From contig JACGWO010000002.1 of the NCBI GenBank assembly GCA_034509735.1, positions 22,677,636 through 22,741,635 on the forward strand: a stretch of 64,000 nucleotides of DNA. Reading direction: 5' to 3'. Under the pieces are notes generated by a model. That model saw nothing but the letters and a program-made list of their open reading frames with translations, searched no databases and was not told where the DNA came from. Every line of letters begins with the position of its first letter. Position 1 is the first letter of the stretch. Both the position numbers and the translations under genes were made by a program. This DNA is from Sesamum alatum. Lineage: Eukaryota; Streptophyta; Magnoliopsida; Lamiales; Pedaliaceae. Shown here piece after piece: positions 42,291-53,459 of this stretch.

Positions 42291-43326
42291 CATATCACTT
42301 CATCAAAGCGAATGTTCCAACTTATGCTTGTTTAAGGCCATAGATGGACTTCTGGAGACGACAGACCTTCTGTTCTTCTCCAAGGACCATGAAACCCTCC
42401 GGCTGATCCATATAGATCTCTTCCTCAATGAAACCATTGAGGAAGGCTGTTTTCACGTCCATCTGCCATATCTCATAGTCATACCATGCTGCTATGGCGA
42501 GCAGGATCCGAATGGATTTAGCCATGGCTACCGGCGAGTAGGTGTCCTCAAAATCGACCCCGGGTCGTTGAGTTTACCCTTTAGCTACTAGCCTAGCCTT
42601 AAAAGTTGTGACTTCTCCATCAACGCCAAGTTTGCGCTTATAGACCAACTTACGGCCAACTGGCTTAACACCTTTCAGTGGGTCTACAAGTCTTCGGGTC
42701 TCAAGCTATTTCCCGGAGTCGATGTCAGACATCGTTTCTCCGTATGTCTTAGGAATGTTATCCAGTAGACCGGTTGTATTTCGAAAGCTATATCTCACTG
42801 GAGGTCTGGACTCTCTAGTTGGGCTACAGAGAACGGGAACGTCAGTGGTGACTGTGGGAGCTGACTGTATAGGAGCTGGTGGTTCAGGTACCGGGGCTCG
42901 CCTTTCCTGAGGCTGTCCTTCATGCCTAGCATGCTGGACTTCTCGAGGTTGGTCAGTCCTGCGGGTATCTATCCTGAATCATCTAAGTGAGGAATCCGCG
43001 GCTACCTTTGATGACTGATTTCCATCACTTGATTCCTCAAGGATCAGTTCATCAGGTTGGATATCCTCTGGAAAGCCTTGTTCCAAGAATACCGCGTTCC
43101 TTGAAACAAATACCTTTTGTTCCAAGGGGTCATAAAAGTAATAACCTGCAGTTTCTTTAGGGTATCCAACGAACCTACATAAGCCAGACCTGGATTCTAG
43201 CTTATCTCCCACTAACCTCTTGACGTATGCGTAGGAGGATGCAGGCTTGCCGTGCCATATTTCATATGGCGTTTGGGTCAATATACTGGTTGGCGCAAAA
43301 TTTAACAACTTGGCCGTCGTTTCCAA
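42291..43326 (-). pseudogene. Element E, right part: integrase end and RT N-terminus
   Basis: Minus pol of E resumed after F. From right to left: KLLNFAPTSILTQTPYEIW and GYYFYDPLEQKVFV (integrase C-terminal), the Ser/Glu linker, then RT with AIAAWYDYEIWQMDVKTAFLNG (first catalytic Asp present, 42322-42525), IYMDQPEGF and VCRLQKSIYGLKQA. Frames are broken in the linker. At 43326 integrase stops abruptly against an LTR fragment, so the core, gag, leader and 5' LTR of E are missing. Confidence 0.85.
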
Positions 43327-44228
43327 TACGGGTACGATCCTTCCGTCTACCGTCTCCCGGCCTTAGTCTAGGGTATGGAATTGGGCGTCGGTTCCCATCC
43401 TTGACTAGGCATCTATGCTTAATACTCGAGACCACGTATGCTTCATTGTGTCGACACAGGAAACCATTCCATGTTCGACCAACCACTGTGGCCACAGCTT
43501 TAAACAGCATGAACGTGTCTCCGAGTGGATAGGAGATACCTCTGTCACATACTGACAGGGGACGGATCCTCTTCTTGGAATCCACCGTCCTCGCTACACA
43601 TTCTGACTGTACTGGACAAGGCTTATGATAATTATCTTACAAAATGATTACCTCTCGCCAGATCCAAGATACAGCCGTCATGTGCACGCGACTGCCATGA
43701 TCCCTTAAGTCTGAGGATTACTCCCGTACTATCGGAACCGGGGAAAACCAATCATACCGACCAAGCCTCCAAGGCTTCCATATGAAGATTCCCGCGAGTC
43801 AGTCCAGTCGGCTCGACCCCAGTCGACCAACCTACAAGATCGTGTAGGCGTCCCATGCCTGTCGCCGATGAAACACGACACTCATCTAATGAACCCGACT
43901 CTTGACGCAAGTCTCAATAGGACTCTCGATGCCCTGTCTCGAGGTCCTCGACTTGGAATGTTTCAGACCCAACTCTTAATCAGTTGGTTTCATGACCACC
44001 ATCTAATGTGTGGCCCAACTGCACGAGTTGTTATCCGTGGTCTGTGGGCTTTGTTGCGATATAAGTTAAACACCGTTTTAACAAATGTGAAATGAGCGCA
44101 ACAAAGTAAGCACGAGAAGTGATAAATACTCATTTTATTCATCACATAATAATATTACATTTCCATCGAGTTGTATAATAGGTTACAAATCGCCAAACCT
44201 ATTGGCTTTCTGGTCACCTATTCTAACA
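43327..44228 (-). repeat. A-type LTR, first 902 bp only
   Basis: Collinear with 34701-35602. The true LTR edge is at 44228 (CTATTCTAACA); the inner edge is a break fused to integrase of E. Right flank is TAAAA then D-type LTR. Confidence 0.88.
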
Positions 44229-45402
44229 TAAAAGAGGAAAAAACAAGAACATAAATGTAAAATACCTTTCTCGATTTTCTACTTCGATCTGCTACACGCA
44301 TTGATCTCCTCCCGATGTTCATCCATGCAAAGCCTCAACGTAGAGACCCTATAACGTCGTCCACACCACACCGGAAGAGATCTCGTTTTCCTTGCTAGAG
44401 AAAAACGGATCTAGATGATGAAATCGAAGAAGGGATTACACTATCAAATGAGTGTTCCTTCTTGATCTTACTTTGTTCTTCAATTGATCCTAGATTAATG
44501 AACCAACAAAGAGGATTTAGAGAGTACAGAGAGTGAGGGGTTGAAAATGGTTTTGAGAGAGGGTGTAGAGAATGTTTTTCTTTTTCCTTGAAAAAGATGA
44601 ATAATAAAACTCTTATCCTTGATGATAGTATATACACACACATATATATATATATATACTTTATTAATGTGATTATTGGAATGTGTCTAGGTTCATCCAA
44701 GGATGTCTAGATACATTCCAATCAATCCATTAATCATCAATCAAGCCTACCATTTCATAAGGTATGATTTAATCATACCAAGTGAAAGAGGCTTGATTGG
44801 AATTGATTTGTCTCTTTCCAAAAGAGACAAGTCAACTTGTCATCAAAGGCCTTCATGGCAGATTTTAATGCTTCCACAATATGTAATTTTTGGTCATCCC
44901 CTTTAGAAGAAGTCCAACTTCTTCTAATTCCAAAAGTGGAATTAACACCTCTGTTGGGCCAAGATTTAAAAGACCGAATTTTATTGTAACCCAATTACAA
45001 TAAGCCCAAGAATTAAATCCTATTTAATCATGGTCCAATTAAATAATTCTCATTAATCTTTTAATCCAATTAAAAGATTCAAGCTTTAATTCTCTACTTA
45101 ATCGATAAATCTCATTTATCGATAAAACGAGGGTCTGATACAATATCAGCTCGTCCATCCAATGGACAATCTCATAAATAATCCAATTGCTTATCATCCT
45201 CTGAAATTTACTCCAAGTCAATTACTTCAACTCCTCGGTGATTTGTGTGTGACACTTTAGGTTCACCATCAGCTAGATTTGGGCTCGTGTCCAACAGGAA
45301 CCCGTCACCATGGGTGGCCGTCTAGCAACAGTCCATGGCACTAGAGACTAGGTGAATGCTAGCGTGAATATTTAGGCGCCGATTCCATACGGGCACGGTC
45401 CT
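44229..45402 (-). repeat. D-type LTR fragment
   Basis: Carries the U5-side sequence CACACCACACCGGAAGAG, a (CA)n(TA)n run where the TATA box would be (44629-44660), the sequence ATTATTGGAATGTGTCTAGG, and the U3 block (45300-45356). It is cut at both ends: by the A LTR at 44228 and by unrelated sequence after CGGTCCT at 45402. Confidence 0.8.
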
Positions 45403-46043
45403 TGTAGCACCCTCTAATGGCACTACGACTATATCTCCCCTAAATATCACACTTAATGCAAACCCTGTTTATATATGTAATTATGCACGTAATCCAGTCC
45501 CTCTTAAGTATATATACACACATAGTTTCATCATCACACCAAGCATATTTATCATCTCATCCATAGGATCATATATACATATATCAAGTAAGGAAAAAAA
45601 TGGAACCGTTATAGTTAGTTCACATGCCATTCTCGTTTTAATCCAAAATGAGACTTCTATTTCTATTTCTGATGAGGAGAAAACTGCATACCGGCCCGGC
45701 CTGACTGGAATGCAAAATGTGGGCGTAGCTATTGTGAGTAGGCACAGCAAAATCTAGACCTAGAAAATTATTAACAGAGGGATGAGCTGCAACTCAATAA
45801 GCAATACCTACACCAATTATACACGCATCTCAATTATATCTATAGGACAAAAACAAGCAACGTATATAAAATATAATCAATTTGATCAAGCACATTTTAC
45901 TTCATTTCTCCACGTAGTCATCTCATCACAAGACAATCAATCAAACTTATCTTTTCCTAGTTGACTTACCAGAAAGGTGATATAGTATTTTTCTCCACCA
46001 ACTCAACCTCACCATTCATTACATACATATACATGAATCCCTT
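45403..46043. other. Non-Copia sequence, left part; possible edge of another LTR
   Basis: Starts TGTAGCACCC exactly where the D LTR stops, a terminus common in other plant LTR elements, so it may be the end of a Ty3-type LTR (either orientation). Contains TATATATACATA-like stretches and CCGGCCCGGCC, no convincing gene. It continues at 55689 after element G. Ends with the target copy CCCTT (46039-46043). Confidence 0.4.
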
Positions 46044-48265
46044 TGAAAAGAATCGGGTACGGCCCTGGAACGCAACGGAAGCGTAAAAATCGTTAATTTA
46101 AAGCATAAATTTAAACGGGTTCAAAGGGGTGTTCCCTTTGAAGTTCCCGGGCGTTCGGTGTTTGTCAAAGCATAAAATAAAGAGGAGAAGAATGCTGGAC
46201 ATATGGCTAAAGGAAGTAAACAAAAGATACATGAAAACATAAAGAAAACCAACCTTATGTTCGTTGCACGTAGAACCGGATTGTTTCTAGCGTTGTTCCC
46301 TTTCCGTTTCTCCTTCCGTTCACTTGAGGATCCAAATTAGAATCCCTCTAATTTGTCCACACCACACTATGGAATGTATATCTCTAATCTATTGCTAGAT
46401 AGAAGTAGAGAAAAGAAGAAGAAAAAACAATCCAAAACAACACTATTGATTAGTGCTTTTTGGAATGTTTTAGTTCAAACCTTTCCAAAAGGTATGAACA
46501 CAAAAAGGAGAAATTTTCAGAGGTTTTTGGAGAGTTTCTTGATGGAAATTTCGTGCAAGACATAGCATACAAGTTATGTGAATGGTTTTGTGTAAGTAGA
46601 GTTGTTGAATTCAAAATTCAACTTCTCTTGTCAACTTCCAAAGTAACTTACATACACACACCATTATCTACATAACCATGCACCATTATAGCAAATAAAA
46701 CCACCCACAAAATCATACAAAGGCTGGTCACATGTGCCTCACATGTGGAAGATTTTAATTCTTCCTTCATTTGCTATAAATTGAATTTTTCCATGGACTA
46801 GGACTACTAGTCTTAGACTTTTATTTAATCTAATTAAATTAAGTCCAAACAAAGTCCATTGGGCATTAATTAATCCAATTAATCTCAATCTAATTGATGC
46901 CCATAAGTTTATTTAATCCAATTAAATAAACATAAGTCCGAACTCTAATTAATTGATCCAATCAATTAATTAATCGAAACCCGATAAATTAATCCAATTA
47001 ATTTAAAGGTTCTAAGTCCAAAAATTAACTAATCCAATTAATTAATTCTTGGACCATCCATCAAATGGATTTCCCAATAAATGATCCAATCATTTATTTT
47101 TCTCCTTGAATTAATTTAATCCAATTAAATTAATTCGCTTCTTCTAGAATTAATTCCAAATTAATTCTACCAATTCCATAGTGATTTGTGTGTGACTCTT
47201 TAGGTTCACCCTCAGCTAGACTTGGGCTTGTGTCCAACATAATTGGTTAAATCCAATTTAATTAACTATTTTCCAATTAACCATTAATCGGAAAACGCCC
47301 GTCACCATGGGTGGCCGTCTAGCAACGGTCCATGGCACTAGAGACTAGGTGAATGTTGGCGTGAACATTTAGGCTCTCGATTACCATACGAGTACGGTCC
47401 TTCCATCATCCGTCTCCCGGTCTAAGTCTAGGGCATGGAATTTGGCGTCGGTTCCCATCCTGGACTAGACAACTATGCTCAATAACTCGAGACGCGTTTG
47501 CTCTATTGATCGACGTAGGAAACCATTCCCTACTCGACCAATCGCTGTGGCCACAGACTTAAAGAGCTTAAACCGTCTCAGAGCGCATAGGAGACTCGAC
47601 TGTCATATACTGACAGGTGACGGATCCTATCTTGGAATCCACCGTCCTCAATACATATTCCGACTGCACTGGATGAGGCTTATGATGAACGTATCCCAGA
47701 TACGGGCATCTCTTGCCAGACCCTAGATACAACCTTCATATGCATGTGACTGCCATGATTCCTCAAGTCCGAGGACTAATCTCGTACTATCGGAGCCGAG
47801 AATTCCAGTCATACCGACTAAGCCTCCAAGGCTTCCATATGACAATTCCCGCGAGTCAGTTCAGTCAGCTAACACCCACGTCAACTAACCCACTAATATT
47901 GCATAGACGTCCAACGTCTGTCGCCGATGAAACACGGCACTCATCCAATGAATGCAATCCTTAGTGCAAGTCTCTGTAGGACCCTCGATGCCCTGTCTCG
48001 AGGTCCTCGACTTGGAACATTCCAGACCAACCCTCAGAAGTTGGTTTCATAGCTGCCATCCAATGCGCAGCCCAACTACATGGGTTATACAATTGGTCTG
48101 TGGGCATTTGTTGTGACGTTAAAACATCGTTTAACGTAATCAGTAAGCACAACAAACACATAGTGCCACGGATGAATACTTACTATATTCATCAAGTCAA
48201 TAAAGATTGCTAAATAGTACCCAAAACCGCCAATCCAATTTGCTTTCTGGTCACCTATTCTAACA
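46044..48265 (-). repeat. 3' LTR of G
   Basis: TGAAAAGAATCGGG to CACCTATTCTAACA, 2222 bp. U3 block at 47298-47354; AT-rich TTAATTAA tract at 46820-47170. Confidence 0.93.
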
Positions 48266-48276
48266 ATCTCCCACTT
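48266..48276 (-). other. Polypurine tract of G
   Basis: ATCTCCCACTT on plus. Confidence 0.88.
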
Positions 48277-50639
48277 GACCTAAAGCCAATCACCCATGTT
48301 GCTCAGACTTATCTGAGCATGAGTAATCTGCGATATCCGGCTCGGTCTCACGGGTCTACCTTATTTCTGCCAAGATGATGCGGTCCAACCGCACGTCACC
48401 TCTTCATACCATTGCTCCAAGCAGATGGTACTGTCTAAGAATTTTCCTGGATCCATGATGAGATCTCGGTCCTATAGCTTGCGCTACAGCCATGTTGTTA
48501 TCCTCCAAGGTAACTACTGGCTAGCACGTGCTAGGCACCACACCCAACCATTGGATGTAGTTTTTCATCCAAACCACTCTCCGGAGCAACTTCTAAAATT
48601 GCCATACATTCAACTTTCATGGTCCGTCGTGGTGTCCCGCTTGAAACCTTTCCAAGCCACCACCTTACCATTAAGCCTGAATATATGTTCATAATGAGAC
48701 TAGATATTATTCACATAATCCTGGAAGCTAGTATCGCTATAGCCTTCCAGAATCAACTCTCCATTGAACTTGCATCAAGAACACTTCTTTAATCCTTATT
48801 CAGGTATAAAAGACTGTTCTCAACAGCAGTCTACTGCCTCCTCGGTACACACCCGATTTCTGTCGTTATGCCGAAAGCATACACAACATCAGGTCCAATG
48901 CACCATACAACATACCCATGTTGCCTACGGCAAAGACGTAGGGGATGTCAAAACATCTAAGCTTCCTCATCAGTCAACCTGACTGAGTCTTTGGACAGCT
49001 TAACCCTATATATAGGAATCCAATTCCTTTCATGGAGAATTGCGTGAACAACATCTGTGTTTCAGTGTTTCCTAACATCTTAAATTCATTCCAAAGGAAT
49101 AAGACGTTACACACTTAAACACTAGGAACACAACTAAACTCCCACTGACCCTCAAAGCTCGTTACTGATCGAGTCATACCCCACATGAACTCATCAAAAC
49201 GAATATTCCAGTTACATAGAGTTTCAAACCTAGTTTGAATTCCATGTCGAATTCCATGGCTCCAAGCCATTGATTCAATCCAATGTCCAACATTGCTTCT
49301 CCTTATGTCTTTTGGATTATAATCCAATTGACAGGACTGACCCAGAAACCTGTACCTCTCAGGTATCTAGGATATTCTGGTCATCCTTAGGAGGACTGGT
49401 AATATAGTCAGTAGGAAAACTTGATTACAAATGATGTTTGCTATATCATACTGAGGTGTCGCTCTACTTGATTCCTCAAGGAGCTACTCCTTACACCGGT
49501 TATCCTTTGAAATCCAATTTCCCTTAGGACAACACATGAACCTGCGCAAACCTAGTTTGCCTCCCACTAGTCCCTTGACGTATGCAAGACCATCCTACAT
49601 ACTCAAGTACTTTGTAAGATACAGGCTTGCCATGCCATATCCAATATGGCGTCTGGGCCACGATCTTTAGAAAGTTCCATGTTTTACAACTTGGCCACTG
49701 TCTTAAGAACACGCCCAGATGGGCCAAGGTAGTTCAGTGAAAACACCGATCGAACCATGTCCAACAAGGTTCGATTCCTCCTTTATCAGAGACGCCGTTC
49801 AATTGTGGCGTTCCAGGAAGAATTCCACTGAGTGAGAATTCCATTCCCATTTAGATACATCAAGAGCTCACACTAAATACACACCACTCGATCCAATCGA
49901 AGGTTAATTTTGCAACCAGTTTGATTCCCACTTCAAATCTAATTCCCTGAGCCTTCCAAAGGCCCTTAGACTTGTGAACCCTCTACTGGTCTTGTGTACT
50001 CAGTGACCCACAGATGTCTGACTGGATCCAATCCAACAGACCACTAGCAAGCATACTTTGTCCTACAAAGAGCTTCTTGGCCATCTTCCTGCTCAGGAAG
50101 GACTTGCAAGCTAGCAGGCTCAAATTGTCTATTTCTAGACTCCTTGAATCTACTAACCTCCTTATCCTATCTAGAGGAATGTGACCTAGCTTTGCATGCC
50201 AAATCTGTGAGTTTATCTTGATTATCCATTTCATCATTTGTTTTGAGCATTCATAATCTAATTATGGGATAGTATTGAAACAATTATGCAAACAACCTAG
50301 CAGACAAGAATATTCATTCTTTGTCAAATAAAAGAAGCTTTCATTGATCAAAAACATGTAATCCTTATTGTCCAACAATAGAAAAACATAATTTGATCAT
50401 GCTAGGTTACATAATTGTGACCTATCAACTCTATCCTAACATGATCACTGGCTAAGCCTAATTGGTCCCATAGCAATTGCAGCAACAACCCAGCCATTGC
50501 CTAGCTTTAGAACCATCTCCGTCTTAGCCTTCTACTCCTTCCCATTTCCTGCAAACCATTTGCAGATATGAGCTCTACAACTGGTATCCAATACCCAAGA
50601 AGTAGAATAGTAATCATGTTAAAGCTCAAATCAAATGTA
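48277..50639 (-). pseudogene. Degraded pol of G
   Basis: Collinear with pol but with stops in every frame. Protease site GATACCAGT = D-T-S (50580-50588 on minus). GAG-pre-integrase and integrase start remain readable at 49983-50237 (IWHAKLGHIPLDRIRRLVDSRSLE, CKSFLSRKMAKK). RT N-terminus absent: sequence equivalent to the pre-RT linker runs directly into NWNIRFDE (~49216). The YVDD site (49103-49120) encodes KCVT. RNase H has CTCCAAGGTAACTACTGGCT in place of the DNNGAI/AEPVV region. B1 has the same set. Confidence 0.85.
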
Positions 50640-51498
50640 CCTTGGTTGGAGAGGAGTTTAGGACACTCCCTCTTCCAATGCCCTTTTTTCACGACAATAT
50701 ATGCAAACATCTTTTTGCAATCCTTGACTGCCGAACCGCCTTCCTCTTTCCTTTGCCCATGCCCAGCATGGCAACAGGAGCGCTCTGTGCGCTTGCAGCG
50801 GCTGATTCTGTCTTACCCTTCTTCCTCCTCCAACGTCCGGCCCCTTTGCCTTTCGCTCTTGAGGTCGAAGCCTCCCCAACCAATACCGACGGCGCAGACT
50901 TTTCAATCGTTGCCTCGTACTGGACCAATCATGTTTATCAACTCATGAAGGTCTTTTTCAAGCCCATTCATGTTATAGTTCACGATAAACGGGTCAAAAG
51001 AGGGAGGAAGAGACTGAAGGATCACGTCGATGTACGTTTCTTTTTCAAGATCAGCTCGGAGGCCTTTGAGCTTCTCCACTAGGGATAGCATCATCACTCC
51101 ATGCTGGTGTACAGAAAACCCTTCTGTCATCTTAGCTCCGAAAAATGCCTTCGTCGCAGCATATCTAATATGCTGGTCCGGTGCCGCATAAAACGTCTTT
51201 CATGCGGAGCATTATCGAGCTGACATCATCCAGCCGATCATACTGTTTCTGGATCTCATTAGTCATGGATTCCAGTATGATGCTGCGGACCTTGCGGTTG
51301 TCCTCCTGCCATTCATTGAACGTCAAACGCTCTTCTGACGAGGACACCTCCGGCAAGACCCGAGGAAGTGGCTTATCCAGAACGTAAGCCTAGTTTTCAA
51401 AATCTAGGACAATCCTCAGATTTCGCAGCCAATCGTTATAGTTTGTTCCGTCAAATTTATTAGTCTCAAAAAAATTACAGCGAGCGGATTCTTAGACA
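50640..51498 (-). pseudogene. Broken gag of G
   Basis: ATG at 51496-51498 (MSKNPL); a frame change follows within the first ~15 codons and stops near 51390. Open pieces cover KVRSIILESMTNEIQKQYDRLDD (51165-51356), GVMMLSLVEKLKGL with TYIDVILQSLPPSFDP (50903-51130), and KGKGAGRWRRKKGK (50689-50928). The knuckle keeps KKGHWKRECPKLL but the first Cys pair is disturbed. No full Gag can be made although the element is young. Confidence 0.85.
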
Positions 51499-53446
51499 TC
51501 TACATTCAAAAATGTAAAGCAGAAAATTAGTAGATTATTATAATATAGAATTCAAGTTAAGACTTGGTCTTTAGTCATTAACCCCTCCCACTATTTCTTC
51601 AAAAAACCTACCACTCTCAAGTAGGGTTTTCGGGAAACCATTTCCTAGTGGGCTCGGAGTCCACAAACGCAATTCTCCATGCCCCGCTTTTACGATTCAC
51701 ATGGGAAAGGCTTTGTGGGAGGTATCCAATACCATTCTCATCCAATGAGATCCCCAAGATATTTTGCCTCGCCTCTTCACATGATCCCAAGGACTCCAAG
51801 CGAATCATGTTACTTAGCGTTAGGCCCGACCCATCAACCAAATGAATATCTCAACTATCGCCCCCCACGACTCGTGAGACAGGGAAATAGGAGTATATTC
51901 CATTCGTTCATAACAACAGTGCAGCTTTCTTTCATTCCAAACGTGCCACGACTCGTGAGACCACGAATGGGTGAAAGTAGCTTCCTCACTACATTGCTAT
52001 GGATGGAAGGCTTGGAATAATCAAACCATTTGATTTTAATTCCATTTTGGGCCTAATATTTACTTGGACCATCCAAGTGAGAGTTATAGTTTATTAAGAC
52101 CGAGACCTCATCATTATTAGTACTTTGCATGCTCAAGTTTTAAACATTTAATGTAAATAATGCATTCCAAAACACATCATACATCAAAGCATTAAAACAT
52201 TAAACACATGCAAAACAAGCCTAGCACGCCCCTATTAGGATAATCACAAGCCCGTTCCTAAGTGATCCACTGAGCCCGCAGTGGATCTATGGTCAATCTA
52301 GGGTAAGCCTACACTATTACAACTTTTACATCCCATTATCATTCTAATGGGGCCTTGTAAATCCTTCTTTGTTCTTCTTGACCTTCCACCGTGGGTTCCG
52401 TCCACCGGACCTTCATCTCCTTGGAAGCTTACATTTAATAAAATAAAACCTCACAGTCTAATCTACTCTCATTACAACTTAAAAGAAACCCCAATCATAA
52501 GTCGGGGGGAGTACATTAAAAGAGAGGAAGAAAGCCTTATTATTCCAAGGCTAAAAACGATAGAGAGAAGAGAAAAACAAAGAGGCACGCAGGCCTCACC
52601 CAACAAAAATATAAAACCATACATAGGTCAATGGGCTAGTGATCATCCTTATTGTTTATCAAATAAACAACAATAAAGCACATTTATATCAAATATAAAC
52701 ATGCCAACAAATAAATACATCCCATGCATTTATAAATAGATATCCAATATCTAAAACAATAAACATAATAAAATGCAGAAAATATCATATTAATAATGCA
52801 ATTAAAAATATGGATATCAACTATACATCCAATGTACAATTTTCTTTTTTTTTTTGTTTGGAAACCATTTCCAAAATAATCTAAGGCATAAAAAAATAAT
52901 TTTAGAAAATCCAATTTAACCAAAATTAAAATATGCCAAAATTAATAATTTCAGAAAACTAGCAGAAATCAGGAAAATCCAATTTTCCGGAAAAAAACGG
53001 CAAAAACGGCACAAAACAGTGCTGCCGGCCGGCCGTCCCAGACGGCCGTGCGCGCGCGCGCGGCGCGCGGCCGCCCGCGTGCAGCAGCAGGCGCGCGCGC
53101 GCGGACGCCTGCCGGCCGCGCGCAGGCGCCCCTGCCTGCGCGCGCGGGCGCGCGCCTGCTGCCCCTGCCGGGCGGCCGGCACCGTTTTTCACTTTTTTTT
53201 TTTTTTTTTTTTTTTTATTTTAAAACTTCTGCTATAAAAACTGAAATTAAACATGCATTTACAGAAAATCCAATTCTCAAAAATGCATGGATATCCATAA
53301 TTTCAAAAGCAAAATTAACACATATTTTCTACACATATTATCATGCATTAAAGCCATAAATCATGCTTTCCAAAAGCAATTTAAACATGTTCTTCATGCT
53401 TAACACATAATAACATGTAATTCCTATAGCCACAACGCCGAACCGG
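51499..53446 (-). other. G leader
   Basis: Second palindrome (51866-51876), palindrome hairpin (51937-51970; loop intact at 51947-51957, stem with a 2x2 mismatch), CGGGCT-loop hairpin (52264-52287, perfect 9-bp stem), GC-rich block (53020-53183) followed by a T run. The TATA-like box is changed: CTATTTCTT on plus (51591-51599). The rest is AT-rich with nothing recognised. Confidence 0.75.
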
Positions 53447-53458
53447 GCTCTGATACCA
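53447..53458 (-). other. Primer-binding site of G
   Basis: GCTCTGATACCA on plus, one base from the LTR at 53460. Confidence 0.9.
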
Positions 53459-53459
53459 C

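Noticed and set aside
45403..46043. Host gene in the non-Copia segment.
   Set aside because: Only short frames without domain features; the left edge coincides with a breakpoint typical of an LTR terminus.
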